DNA of 64,000 nucleotides. Source: Dacryopinax spathularia (taxonomy: Eukaryota; Basidiomycota; Dacrymycetes; Dacrymycetales; Dacrymycetaceae). Location of the stretch: NCBI GenBank assembly GCA_037974965.1, contig JBBPFI010000006.1:806001-870000 (forward strand), given 5' to 3'. The notes beneath the pieces were generated by a model. It saw nothing but the letters and a program-made list of their open reading frames with translations. It did not search any database and was not told where the DNA came from. Both the position numbers and the translations under genes were made by a program. Positions 30,434-42,594 of this stretch are shown in pieces; position 1 is the first letter of the stretch; every line of letters starts with the position of its first letter.

Positions 30434-33400
30434 ATGACCCGCCCAGCAGCATACAGAAGCGCATCCATCCTCCTCCCTCTCACTCGTGCCCTTCCCTCGG
30501 TCGCACGAGCTCTCCTGCCGTACCAACAACCACAGCCCTCCCAGGATGCCGGTTCTGGGCTGCACATGCTGGGAAAGCGGGATGGGCCACATGATGCCGG
30601 TACGCCTCTCCCCTCCCCACCCTCTCAGGGAGAGAAGAGAAGAGAAGAGCACAGGCTGATGCGGATGGGCAGCGTTCATCGTTCAGGCTATCATGATCCC
30701 CGTGCTTGTCCTCCTCTCGGGCGTGTTTGCGGGCCTTACGCTGGGGTATATGTCGCTCGACGAGACGCAGCTGCATGTCCTCTCGGTCTCGGGCACGCCG
30801 ACGCAGCAGAAACATGCGAGGGCTATCATGCCGCTTAGGAAGAACGGGCATCTGCTTTTGGTGCGCGTCTCTCTTCCATCAACTTGGCTCCCCCTCTTGT
30901 GGGCGAGAGAAGAGGATGTGGGGCTGGGGCTGATGAGAGGATAGATTACGTTGCTGATAGCGAACATGATCGTCAATGAGACCCTCCCCGTAGTATCCGA
31001 CAACGTCCTAGGCGGCGGGATCCAAGCAGTAGTGATCTCAACAGTGCTCATCGTCATGTACGTCCCCCTACTTCTTCCCCTCCCCTCTTCTCCGCTCCCG
31101 GGTCGGGTCTGAGCGGGCAGGCTGATGGGGAGACAGATTCTCGGAGATCATCCCGCAGTCGGTGTGTTCCCGGTATGGGCTTGTGATTGGTGCGAAGATG
31201 GCTATCCCGACCAGGTGTTTGATCTACGTCTTCGTACGTCCCCTTTCCCTCTCCCCAATCCCTCCGCCGACGCACCATGGCGGACTGCCCCAAGCTTCGG
31301 AATGCTAACGGATCCCGCAGTTCATCGTCGCCTGGCCAGTCGCCAAAGTCCTCGAGCTCGTCCTCGGCCCGCACCAAGGCATAATCTACCGCCGGCAAGA
31401 GCTCAAAGAACTCATCAACATGCACATCGCCGGCGAAGGCGGCTACGGGGGCGACCTCGCGGGCGACACGGCGCACATCGTTGGCGGCGCGCTTGATTTT
31501 CAGGTGAAAACGGTTAGGGACGCGATGACCCCGCTTGAGGAGGTGTTCTATTTGGATGCGGACGCGAGGCTGGATTATGATACGCTCGCGAGGGTCGTTA
31601 GGACGGGTCATTCGGTGCGTCGTCCGCTCTTTCCTCTTCCTACCTCTTCATTCCCTTCGGTATACTAACCAGGCGAGGACAGCGCATCCCGATATTCGAG
31701 CGCACAAAAGTAGGCGATAAAGAGCAGATCAAATGTCTCGGCATACTCCTCGTCAAACAAGTACGTCCCCCCCCCTCCCATCCACCTTCACCCCCCCTTC
31801 CCCCTCTCCAAATACTTACCCCCGCTTGCTCACGCAGTGCGTCCTCCTCGACCCAGAAGACGCAACCCCAGTCCGCTCCATCCCCCTCAACAAGATCCCC
31901 ATAGTACCGTACGACGAGCCCCTGCTCGGTCTGCTCGACAGGTTTCAGGAGGGTCGGTCGCATATGGCCCTTGTGAGCCGGGTGCCGAGGAAGCAGGAGC
32001 CGAATTTGCAGGCTCTTACGACGGCTGCTGGGGAAGGAGGAGCGGGAGCGGAGGAGGGGAAGGAGGGGGCGAAGGAGGGGCTGACGAGGAGGTGGTTGAA
32101 TAGGATGCATCAGTTTGGGGAGAGCGACAGTTCCGAGGAGGAGGAAGATGATCGGACGGCCGTCAACGGAGAACTGGAGAAGAACGCCGGGAACGGCACT
32201 GCTGCGTCGAATGGAAATGGAACTGGAGCCGGGGAGAAGCAAGGTCAGGAGAGAAAAAACAGCAGCAGACAAACGCCGCAGAGGAAAGAGACGCGGTTTG
32301 GAAATAATTTGGAGCAGGCTATGCCGGCTGATGCGGTTTTGGATGAGAAGGGTGCTGAGCGGGTGAGTCTCTTCTTCATCTTACTTCTTCTCCTCTTTTC
32401 TTCTTTTGCTCTTCCTCCTTCTCCTTACCTCTCCTGTTCCGCCTCTTCCCTGCTGCTCCTTCCTTCTGCTTCTTTCTGCGGCTCAGGAGCAAGATACTAA
32501 TCCTGCGCATGTGTAGTTCTTGCAAACTCTCGAAGGGAACCCCCTAGGCATAATAACGCTCGAAGACGTTCTCGAAGGTCCGTAACCTACCCATCTCCAC
32601 CTCTCCCCCCCTCCCCCCGTGAACAATCGCTGACCAAAGTGCAATGCAGAGCTCATCGGCGAAGAGATCCTAGACGAATTCGACCTCACCGGCGCCCAAG
32701 CCCTGCCAGCATCGATGTTCGTGCCCGAAGAGGCAAAGCGGGCCGTGGCAGCTGCGAACGCCGCTCGGGCTCGGGCAGCCGCTGGGCAAGCTACGGGCGC
32801 AGCGCCTCCGGGTGCGGGTGCGGGTGTTCCTGGCGCTGCTGGAGCGGGAGCGGGAGCGACGAAGATGCAGCGGGTTGCCCAGAGACTGAGGGTTTTGCAG
32901 CGGACGAAGAGTACTCCTCCTTCTGCTGCTGCTACTCCGGCCTCAACGGCACCAGCCAGCGCAACAGGGAATAACCTCTCTCCCCCAACCGGAGGAACCG
33001 GAGGGAGACAAGACCAACAGCCGCACCATGCAGCTACGTCACCTCCTTCGTCCAATACTCCTCCTGGCGCAGGTGCAGGTGCTGGAGGAGCAGGAGCAGG
33101 AGCAGGACCCACAGGCCCCCCAGGAGGCAGAGAAACAGAAGGTCAGATCCCCGTCGGGGGCGCTCCGCCCCCGCCCCCACCTCCAGCTGCAGCTCCTGCT
33201 CTCACCTCTGGCTCAACAAGGCCAGAGAGGCCAGAGATCAGGTTCACCGACGAGCCCGAGTCCTTCCAGCGGACTGCTTCCCCCGCTTCTGGAGCTGCTG
33301 CTGCGGGCGCTGGCGGTGCTGGAGGGATGGGAGTTGGGGGGAGGGCGCCCCAGCGGGCGAGGAGGAGTATGTTTAAGAGCGTTAATGATGAGGGGGCTGC

Positions 33401-33521
33401 GTGGCGGGAGGGGCTTGTGGGCGCTAAGAGGAGGGGAAGCGGGCCTGGTACTGGTACTGGTGGTGCTGGGCAAGGTGGTGAGGGCGGTTCGCCTGCTCCT
33501 GGTGCGGGAGGAGCGGCGTGA
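30434..33521 (+). CDS. MAM3: CNNM/Mam3-type DUF21-CBS membrane protein
   Basis: Divalent-cation (Mg2+-linked) transporter homologue of the vacuolar or plasma membrane. The start at 30434 gives [17 protein letters not shown]21 follows: [20 protein letters not shown] with [15 protein letters not shown], then [38 protein letters not shown] and a segment around [15 protein letters not shown]. The CBS pair is spread over exons: [51 protein letters not shown]; and [21 protein letters not shown] Ser/Glu-rich insertion of about 90 residues divides the second CBS. The C-terminal tail of about 280 residues is Ala/Gly/Pro-rich low complexity and likely regulatory. At least eight short introns. Yeast Mam3 is the named fungal relative; orthology is inferred from domain order. 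Confidence 0.9.
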
Positions 33522-33757
33522 GGATGGTGTTGATTGAGGGAGGTCTGACGCTGCCATACACGATGCGCATACCCATATTGTAGAAAGCACATCTTGTAGC
33601 ACGCATAGACCACAGCATATGCAGCGAGGCACAAACATTGGCATTCTACACTACTGCAACCTAACGGCAACTCCCTCCTTCTCTTCCCAAGCGGTACACG
33701 CAGATTAACTAGCCACAACTATGTGAAAGCGAACGAACAGCCGCGATAAGCGATCAA

Positions 33758-33776
33758 CGCAACGCAACGCAACGAG
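33758..33776 (+). repeat. Short CAACG pentanucleotide repeat
   Basis: About four tandem CAACG units between two convergent genes. Confidence 0.8.
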
Positions 33777-33817
33777 ACGATAAGACAGCCTTTGAACATG
33801 AGCCTGACGGAGTGAGA

Positions 33818-36800
33818 TCATGCCTCCGCGTCGCCGGAGTTGGGGGAAGCCTTCGTAGGCCGCTCGATCGGTCCGAGCGACATGTGGGGCTTGTCCTCTT
33901 CTCCGGTCGTGTTCACAGCCTCTTTGGACCGAGACCACCACCTGCCGAAAGGGCGCTTGCTGGAGGAGCTGCTTGGCACACGCCCGTGCTTGGCATTGTC
34001 CGCCTCCCATGCAGCTGCGACGGCCGCGGCCGTGCTAGCCAGCGACTTGTCCAGCGAGACTTGGCTGGCGTTGTTAGAGACGGGGCGACTGGACCTATCG
34101 AATGGACCGGGCGCGATGTGAGGCAGACCAGGCGCGTAGATAGAGGATGGGGACGGCAAGTCGACCATAGGACCACCGGAAGAACCAAAGCTGTTGACCG
34201 TTTCGCGTGATCGGCTGGCGGGATTCCCAACGCCCAGGGCACGTAACTCGTCAGCCGACGGCTGGAAAGCACGCAGCGACGAGAAGAAATTTGGCCCGTC
34301 GGAAGATGACACCGGCAGGTCGGCGAACAGCGAAGTCGGCAGAGTGGTATTCTGGTTGGACGCGCGCCAGGGCATGAAGCGCGAGCTGAAGCTGGCCGCG
34401 CCGGTGTTGATCTGCGGCAAGCTGGTGCTCGAGGCCATGAACGACGATGGCGGCGTGAATACCTTGGCGTCCGGATTTAGGGCTGGCTTTTTGGACGAGA
34501 ACCAGCGTCTCTTCCCGTCGGCCGTCACAACCGGGTCCATCTGATCGGCGCTGTGATCGAAGACGATCGGGCTGTGAGGGGCGGAATCATGACGAGGGCT
34601 GAACGCGGCCCGTTGATCATTGTACCGGTCAAACGAGCTTAACCCGGCCACAGCAATAGACGCCGCTTGCTCCATCATCTTGTCAAGCATGTTCTTCATG
34701 TCGTTTTCAGGCAATCCATGTTGCGAACCGCGTCGGCTACCGCTGCCGACCGCGCGCCAGTCCTCAGTGCCAGAACGGGCAAGTTCAGAAGGCTGCGAGT
34801 GACGCCTCACTTCGAAGCTGCTTTGACCGCCACTAATTTCGCCGTTCTCAAAAGTAGGGCTGGATGGGGAGTCGAAGTAGGGACTCTCGTCCGGAACCAT
34901 ACGGGGACTATGCTCGGCCAGCAGATTGCTAGGCAGAAACGAGGCAGCGGCTGGCGAGAGCAAGTTCTCCATCCCGCGCGAAAGGTTGCCATTGCCTTCT
35001 CCCACCGCAGGGTTGAACGCACCGAACGACGGCGGAGGTGTATTGCCAGCCGCGGCGATGTCTTGATCGAAAATCGAGTATCCCTTCGCCCTCTGCGCCA
35101 GAGCATTCGCCGTGGCGGATTGGACTGGAGAGACCTCGCCGGGCTCGGAAGCACGGGCCCCCTTGAGGGACAGAGAGCGGCTGCGCGTTCCAGCCTGACC
35201 GGTTGGTTGAACATGTGTTTCCGGGCGGGCAAGCGCGGGACCGGATACGTTACGATGCTGGTGCTGGTGCTGAGCCATCTGGCGACGCTCGAACAGGCTC
35301 GGCTGATGGTGCGAATGTGTCGAATGGGAGTGAACAATGTGCGGCTTGGTGTGAACATGCGGTTGACCGCCTCGGAAGGGCGATCCACGATGATGCGGAT
35401 GATGCTTGAATCGCTGATCCTTCATCTGCTGCTCGAACGTCGCATGTGCAGCGCGAGCGACTTGCTCTGCCTTGATCCTCGCCTGTCTCTTTTGTTCTTC
35501 CTCGCGCACACGCTTGAGACGATCTTCGGCATGCTTCAGCTTTTCTTCCAAGCCTTGAGCACGCTCGGTAAGAGAAACCACTTCGGCCTCCTTCGTCTGA
35601 ATCTCCACTGTCTTCTGCTCCACCTCCTCCTTAGCTTCAACCTCCTTCCTCTTCCCCTCCGATTCAAGCGTCTTCACCCGCTCCGCATGGCTCCTCACTG
35701 CATCGGTCAACTCGAGTATCTCCCGCTCCAAACGTTGTTTCTTCTGCGCTGCACCATCTCGTGCAGCCTGGATCCCCCGCAGCTTCTTCTCCGCATCCTT
35801 GCGCACATTCTCCGCCTGTCTTCTAGCTTCATCCAAAGCACGCGTCTTCGTCTTCAACTCCTTCTTCTCGGCCTCATCCTGCCGCTTGCGCTCCCGCTGT
35901 TGCTCTACCGAGGCGTTCAACGCCTCGTGCTGCTCTGCAGACTGCGCCCGGACTTGATCTATTTGCGTCTGCACTTCTGACACCGCTGCCTCTGCAGCCT
36001 TGATCTCAGCGAGCAGCTCGACCACAGCAGGTTCGTTAGAAAACAACTGCGGCGGAGATGATGGTGTTTGTAGCGATGACGAATTGGCAGCAAGCTCAGC
36101 ATGTGAAGGCGACTGCGGAAGAATCACACGACTCGGGCTGAGTGTTGAGTCATAAGGCTTTCCAGCAAGCACGGGTGACTGCTGGGTGTGCAAGGGTAGA
36201 GACACAGATTTGGGCAAAGGTGGTGGTGTCGATGGACGGGAAGGAAGCCGCAGAGCAGGACTGGAGATATCAGCTTCAACTCCAGCTACAAGGGGTTGAG
36301 TATATGCGCAAGGACAATCGATGAAATCAGACGAACCCTCTACTGAGTCCGCAGCGTCCAGCTTGTGAACGCTGATGATTCTCGCCGACGAGCCTTTACC
36401 ATCCTTGCACTTCTCCTTTCCTCGTCCCTTCCGCTGAGGCACCGGAACGAGCGGTCCACCAATCCACCAAGTACCGAAAGCACCGATGATCCACAAGCCA
36501 GGTAGATCCTCGGGCTGAGAACCAGACTCGTCTGCGATAGTGGCTGCAGAAGTGCCATTCACCGCCGAGGAAGAGAGACGACCGCCCTTCCCGCTGGTTG
36601 CGGGCTTAACGATCGAGTCACCAGGAGCGGGTGGGTTCAGGACAGGTTGGACGATGCCGAGCGAGAAGAGACCAAATGAGCGGAGTGTATGCGGACCAGT
36701 GCGGAAAGAGACTGCGGCCCGGTTGCTGAATAGCAGACCAGCGCTTTGCTTGCTTGCTACTGCACCAGACGATTTGGCGATAGTCTTGTCACCATCAGCG

Positions 36801-37400
36801 GCCTTAGCGCTTGCACCCTTGTGCACCATGACGGATCCCGCTTTGGACTTCTCATCATGCGAGGAGAGGACTGGAATATGCAGCTGAGTAAGATGCCGAC
36901 GAAAGGTGAGCTCGGTGAGAAAGGTGCGGAAGGACGCCTCGTTCGGGTTGGTGAAATAAGCTAGAAGAAAAGATTGGTATGCGCATACATGCTGCGGGTT
37001 TATGATGCGCACCGATGACCACCAACACAACCATGAACATGAACAGCATTCCTGCGCTCCTGACCTGCTCCAGCGGCTCCGTAGCGACCGCTGGAGCGAC
37101 ACCGAGCGCACTCCTCCAATCCCATCCCAAATGTGGCGACTGCATCGAGAGCACGCTGAGTCCGCCGAAGAGGAGCCAGCCCATGCCCATCAACAGCCTG
37201 AGCCGGGCCGGAGAAGGGAAGAGGGCGGATGGCGGGAGCGCGGCGGTGTCTGCCTGCGCTGTGCTTGCTGTCGATGTCGAGCTACGTTGCTGTTGGTTGT
37301 TGTTGGAGGATGCCGACGAGGTGTGAGAGCGAGAGTTTGAACGAGACCGGGAGCGAGAAGCGGCGGCAAAGTGGCCCGGAGGCACGAATGAGGACGACAC
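33818..37400 (-). CDS. 1176-residue membrane coiled-coil protein of unknown function
   Basis: Two exons (37400-37013, 36960-33818), in frame. The N-terminus is Ser/Arg/Asn/Gln-rich and cytosolic-looking, followed by two membrane segments (LRLLMGMGWLLFGGLSVLS; AGMLFMFMVVLVVIAYF, completed across the intron). A third hydrophobic Trp/Gly stretch (LWIIGAFGTWWIGGPLVP) lies near residue 245. Then come a Ser/Pro-rich linker, about 190 residues of charged coiled coil (AEIKAAEAAVSEVQTQID to EEEQKRQARIKAEQVARAAH), a His-rich patch (HHPHHRGSPFRGG, HSHSTHSHHQ), and a long Ser/Pro-rich disordered half with many SP and RxxS sites. I recognise no named family; the layout suggests a membrane-tethered scaffold. 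One short intron only, unusual for this window. Confidence 0.8.
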
Positions 37401-38723
37401 GATGGACAGCCCCTTGGCAGGACGTTATACAGACAGAGAAAGGGGGAACGTGAGCGGGGTCGACGGCGACGCCGGTCACAGGTGATGATGGTGGCGATGG
37501 CGGGAGGACGGTAGAGGTGAGAATCTGGTCAATGTTTCAGCGCCCTGTGCTCTGCTTTTCGAGCGCCCAAAGTCGACTCACCTGCTCATAAGTCTACCGT
37601 CGCCACTAAATCTCCCCTAAAATCGTACCAAACCCGTTGACAGCTGCTCCGGTGCTGATACAGTATATAGAGAACGAAAGAAAAGCGCTATTAATGACTG
37701 CCAGGCCCCGGAATGAACGATGAGGACGGGCGAAGGTGAGGAGAGAGGGAGGGCGAGAGGAAGGCGAGGCGAGGACCGGGCTAAGCAAATTGGGCAAAGG
37801 GAGCGAGCGACGGAAGCACATGCTAGCTCTAACCCTCTCTTACGCACTGACTTGCACTTACGCACTCAGCCCAAATTCACCGACTCACACAAATCAGCGG
37901 AAACCTGCCTCCGGGGTCCTCCGACCTCCTCGCGCTTCTTTTGCCCATTTCAACCAATCAAAGCGCAGGGAAGCGCTCGGGCGTTTAATCGATGTACCAA
38001 AGCACCACATCATCATTAGCTCAGCCTCGGACCTTCGATGTGCACCCGCAACATCCTCCATCGTATGGGTTCAGCCCACCATCTATCGGTCCCACAACCC
38101 AACTTATGGAGCCCCACCTCCGTTATCAATACCCGACATTCCTCACATGCGAAAAGTCTGTTGTCAAGGGTCTGTTACCAGCTCATTCCTCATGTTTTGA
38201 TCACGATCGTTTAGAGTGCGGCCAATTGAGATTGTAGACCCAGTCCCTCTGATGGCTAGAATGGCTGACAGCGCATATTCAGCGGCAGCAGGGCACAGCT
38301 TCCTCGGGTCAAACCTCGGCCGAACGTGGCATCTGACAGCGAGCAATGCGATCACACGCCGATCAAAGCTTCTGGCAATGAGGCAGAACAAGGTATCAAG
38401 CGCATTGAGTTGAGATCCACTATTAGCATTACACTAGTGCAATCTGGCATCGCCACCATATTGCCAGTCCATCTATCCACAGCGAAGTGGTCCAGGCGTC
38501 GTTTACGTCCACTGGCAGACACGTTCTGCACGCCTAAACCTCCGAGCAACAGCAGTCCCGCGGCGAATCCTGCTCTCACTCCCCACGCATATCCGCCTAT
38601 CTTATCAGACCCGGCTTCTTGCTTCTTCGGAAAGCCTTCCGACCGAAAAGAAGACAGAAGACAAAGTCTGGTGACCGCATATCCCCCCACACGCTTCCAA
38701 CCTCCTCCAGCTTCTCCAGACCG
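37401..38723. other. Intergenic: promoter of the 37400 gene and 3' flank of PAM16
   Basis: About 1.3 kb. A minus-strand open frame at 38352-38690 contains a hydrophobic stretch (GFAAGLLLLGGLGV) but lacks a convincing start, splice sites or homology, so I do not call it a gene. Nothing else seen. Confidence 0.35.
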
Positions 38724-39633
38724 CTATGATGATGCCCCAGGCGGGGGAGGAGCTCCCGCGGAGGAAGGCGGCGGCGCACCAGGTGGTGTCGAACCAGGTG
38801 CGGAAGGCCCAGCACCCGGTACAGGAGCATCTTTCGGCGCGTTCACCTCTGCCTCTATCCGCTCCTTCGCACGGACGACCTTTGACTGCAGGTAGTGGGA
38901 GTACGGCGGCGGGACCTTCGGCGCTGGCTTTCCGGGCTCGGGCGGTGCGGGCGGTGAGTTCGCCTTGAACAGATGTTCGTATTTCTAATCCAGAGGGTCA
39001 GTAAGCTTCAGGGAGTAGTGACGCCAATACCACGCACTTGTAATACACTCGGCATTGGGTCGCCCTTCTTGGTGTTAAGGATCAGATGCGCCTCGTCCAG
39101 TGTCATCCGGTGTTGTCGTGTTAAGACATCGGTGACGGATCCCGAGTTGGCACCAGACACGCCAGCGACGTCGTTACCAAGTGCGGATGACGGTCGGTAT
39201 TGGGCATCTGCAAGCGAAATTTGTCAGCAAAGGCTCTACGCAGGACTTGCTCGCCATCGGGCTGCGCCGGCCGCAAGGCAGGTATATTGTGGGCGCTTAA
39301 CGCAGTTGCTGAGTTCCGGGAGCCGCGGCTCGCACAGCAACCTCATTCTCCAGCCTCCACAGACAAATATCCACCGAGCTCTCATCCGCAACACCCACCC
39401 GCCCCTGTCTCGCCCACCAAACCACCACTTCCTCCTGACCATGCAGCGCCCAACACCACGTCCCAGGGTAGGAAGCAACTGCTCACTTTTTACCGCTTGC
39501 CTTCCTGCCTCCCAAAAGGCTTTTCCGAGTATTTGTGACCCAGTAACGAGAATTTGGATGATAGCTCTAGGTGACGACTGCGCCTTCTGTCAGCCTTGCG
39601 AACTTCCGTAGAGGACGAAGATCAACTCGCCAT
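38724..39633 (-). CDS. PAM16: PAM16/TIM16, import motor J-like subunit
   Basis: Matrix-side subunit of the TIM23 presequence translocase motor; it pairs with Pam18 and restrains its stimulation of mtHsp70. The visible core is diagnostic: SSPRAIIQILVTGSQILGKA (N-terminal membrane-associated helix), FWEAGRQAVKN, VTDVLTRQHRMTLDEAHLIL, NTKKGDPM, then KYEHLFKANSP and HYLQSKVVRAKERIE. The J-like domain has the expected degenerate HPD. A Pro/Gly/Ala-rich tail of about 40 residues ends GASS. Exons: 39577-39487, 39207-39038, 38984-38724. No ATG lies in frame in the first of these; the only upstream ATG (39633) joins in frame if a 53-nt GC-AG intron (GCGAGT to GCAG) follows it directly, giving 174 residues. 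The start is therefore inferred. Confidence 0.9.
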
Positions 39634-39986
39634 TATGATGGAACAACGCGAGTAATAGGCGAGGTATGCAGTATTGGAAGAACAAAAATGCAAATGCAGA
39701 AAGATGAGAGACGAGGATGACGGATGTTCGTTGCAGAGGACGGCGAAGTTGCCGAAGATGTCGTGCGCGTATGCAAATGCGGCCCAAAAGTTGCAGAGGC
39801 GTTTCTGGCAAAACCGGCAGAGCGGCGAGAATGTGAGAATTGCGTGGCTGTGCTCGGGAGCGGACGGGTTCTTGGCTGCTTGGGCTTCAAGGGGGGCGTG
39901 ACATAGGGTTCAGCCCAGTTGGATACTGTCCTCTCTAGTCACAACTTGCTCGCACACTGTTGGGCATAGTTTCTGTTCTGCTCAGC
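39634..39986. promoter_or_regulatory. Bidirectional promoter PAM16 / Tat-SF1-like
   Basis: About 350 bp separate the two divergent start codons. No TATA box is evident, as expected for housekeeping genes. Confidence 0.5.
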
Positions 39987-41411
39987 ATGGCTTCCGAAAC
40001 TCCTGCGCGGGTGGAGAATGGGGCACCATCCGAGCAGCCGTTAGATCCCACCCAGATCGGGGAAGCCGGGTTCGTGGCCGACCCTCGCGTGTACATGGAC
40101 CGGATCACCGGTACATGGCGGTACGAAGACGACGACGGGACGGAGATGGAATGGGACGTGATCGGGCGGAAATGGGTGCCTGTCGTGAGTCCCTGTTCGT
40201 ACCCGCCGTTAACCGAACAGAGGGGGGAGGCTAACGCGTACGTATGGACAGCCGGATGAAGACCTTGTGAAGGCGCAACAAGCTGCATACTCCGTACAAG
40301 GAGTGGACGAGTCTACACCTGCTGCTCCGATCCTTAATAGGGAGAAGAAGAAGCGAAAGAAGGAAGAGGTGGACTATACGAGCGGGAACGTGCCTGCTCC
40401 ACCGCCGTCTAAGAAGGCCAAGTCTGACCAGCCAAAACGGAGCAAGAACACCGCTGTATACGTGTCAAACTTGCCGCTCGACGCGACGCGGGAGGAGATC
40501 GTGGAGCGGTTCGGCAAGTTTGGCGTGCTGGAGGAAGATGATGAGGGAAATCCGAAAGTGAAGATGTATGCGGACGAGGAGGGCAAGTTTAACGGTACTG
40601 CCCTGGTTGTGTACTTCAAGGAGGAAAGCGTGCCGCTTGCGATTACCATGCTGGATGAGGCCGAGCTGCGAATCGGAGAGGGTGGAAGTATGCGCGTTGA
40701 GCTGCCAGACTATGATAGCGAGAAGTGGAAGAGCAGGAAGGAGACAAAGCCGGAGAAGAGGGTTGTCGACAGGGCGAAAGTGACAAGGCGGTTAAAGCGG
40801 ATGGAGAAGTTGGTGGCCTTTTCTTCCTCTTCATGGACAAAGACTTATAATCTGCACAGCAAAGTGGCTGAGTGGGATGACGAAGATGGTTTTGGTCCTA
40901 TGCTCGAGAAGAAGGCGCCGTCACCTGCACCTCCACAATCACGCGTTGTGGTACTCAAGCATATGTTTACGCTTGACGAGTTGGAGAAGGACCCATCACT
41001 TCTTCTGGATCTGAAGGAGGACGTCCGGGAAGAATGCGAGGCACTTGGTCAAGTCACGAACGTCATTCTGTACGATGTACGTCGCTCTACACTTTGTCTT
41101 CCCTAGACAATGCTAACTTGCGATTTACAGAAGGAGCCAGAAGGCGTGATGACAGTCAAGTTCCGAGATCCTTTGAGCGCACAAGCCTGCGTCTTAGTAC
41201 GTCACGCTTTGTCCTTCCTGGAGCCAAGCTTACCGATCCTCGTCCACAGAAAATGAATGGCCGATACTTTGACAAGCGCCGCATAGTTGCGGAACTGTAC
41301 ACAGGCAGAGAACGATTCAAGCGTTCGGGCGACGACGTAGCAGAAGAAGTGGACGAAGCAGAAAAGAAGCGGCTGGACGAGTTCGCCGCTTGGCTTATGG
41401 CCGAGGAGTAG
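39987..41411 (+). CDS. CUS2: Tat-SF1 / CUS2-like U2 snRNP splicing factor
   Basis: Nuclear RNA-binding protein that helps U2 snRNA and SF3b assembly. The start at 39987 gives MASETPARVENG; an N-terminal WRYEDDDGTEMEWD motif is typical of Tat-SF1 proteins. A Lys-rich linker (REKKKRKKEE) precedes RRM1 (TAVYVSNLPLDATREEIVER, with YADEEGKFNGTALVVYF). The C-terminal domain is a U2AF-homology motif (RVVVLKHMFTLDELEKDPS through GVMTVKFRDPLSAQACVL and MNGRYFDKRRIVAELY); the Arg-Tyr-Phe loop (RxF) that binds SF3B1 tryptophans is present. Three short introns. Length is close to yeast and fission-yeast relatives and lacks the long acidic tail of the human protein. Confidence 0.93.
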
Positions 41412-41543
41412 GAGCACGATTGGCAGTAGTATATCACTATTCTTGCCTGAACTACGGATACATGCGTGTGTGGGATGATGGTATAATTGTTGGCGGCGGG
41501 GTTGCTCGTTTATTGTATACTGCGACAATGTGATATTGATGAC

Positions 41544-42331
41544 CTAGTCGAGGTCTTCGGGCACGTATTGGCCTTTCTTCATCCTCTCCGTTCGTGGTGG
41601 GTTACGGTCTGCCGAGTATCCATCAGTATATGCTGGGCATATTCGGTAGGAAGTAAGGAGCATACATCGATCCCTCCCATTGGCTTGGGCGTTCCTCCTG
41701 CCCGATCTCCTTCCCGTCTTGGGCAAGAACTCGTTCTTTGGCATCAAGCTAATGCTATACCTCGCCGTGGCCGCGGGATCATTCAACAACCACGTCTCCA
41801 ACAAGTCCAAGTTCCGCAAATTAGCCTTCCATAGCACATCCGCAATATCCCCAATAATCGGTACGAGCCCGACGAGCAGGTCGACAAGGACGTTGAATGC
41901 CATCCACCCTAGTGTGATCGGAGGGACGCCAAAGAGCCAGCTCAGGAAGATCTGGTAGAGGGCGAGGATGGAGCCGGCGAGGTCGCCCCAGAGAGGGAGG
42001 AGGGAGATGAGGTCGTCTACGCCGACGCGGAAGGGGAGTCCGGCTTGGGAGAGGAAGGGGAGAGCGTCCATGTACCTGCCCGCTTGTAAGTCATGCTGCA
42101 GGCAAGGTGAAGTACTAGCAGCGTAGCGTACCATGCCACAGTTCGAATATGGTTGTACAAGTACTGCGCCTCCTCGTTATTCCTCGGTCTCCTCAAAGGC
42201 GGCACGAACGTCGGCTTGAACGGTCCATAAGAACTCGCGTATCTCGGTCCAGCCTCGGCATTGCCAGACCCAGCAAAGTATCTTGCAAAAGAGCCAAGGT
42301 TTTGGAATATATAGTCGTATGCTCCTGACAT
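41544..42331 (-). CDS. DUF4112 small membrane protein
   Basis: The start at 42331 gives MSGAYDYIFQNLGSFARYFA. After an intron the DUF4112 core is clear: VDDLISLLPLWGDLAGSI, LALYQIFLSWLFGV, LGWMAFNVLVDLLVGLVPII and GDIADVLWKANLRNLDLLET. The paired Pro-x-x-GD motifs before and after the membrane hairpin are the family signature. A last intron (donor GTATGC, acceptor GGCAG) leads to a basic exon ending KGQYVPEDLD. Function of the family is unknown; it is predicted to be membrane-embedded. It lies tail-to-tail with the Tat-SF1-like gene and head-to-head with RPA43 (263 bp apart). Confidence 0.87.
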
Positions 42332-42594
42332 CGTGGGGTTTTCAATGTGATGTACGTGGGAGAGGTCGTGCTGCTGAAGTGGACAAAAAGGCAGGCGCAC
42401 ATTCATACGCCCAAAGCTGCAGTCGCTGACGTCAGGCGTAGGGGACCCTAGTGGCTATCCCTGTCCCTCGGCTCCGGCCGTAACTCCGAACGTCAATTTG
42501 GCCCGACCTGAATTTTCGTCTCACACCGCCGTGCATTGCAGCAAGTTGGGGAAGACATTGTATACCCCGCTTTTCAGCAGCAATAGCGACCAGC

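Noticed and set aside
34667-35980. 437-codon plus-strand open frame opposite the membrane coiled-coil gene
   Set aside because: Antisense shadow of the long, GC-rich minus-strand exon; Leu/Arg-rich composition expected from the reverse of Glu/Lys/Gln coding.
38352-38690. Minus-strand open frame with a hydrophobic stretch
   Set aside because: No clear start, splice sites or recognisable similarity; lies in an intergenic region with no coding bias elsewhere.
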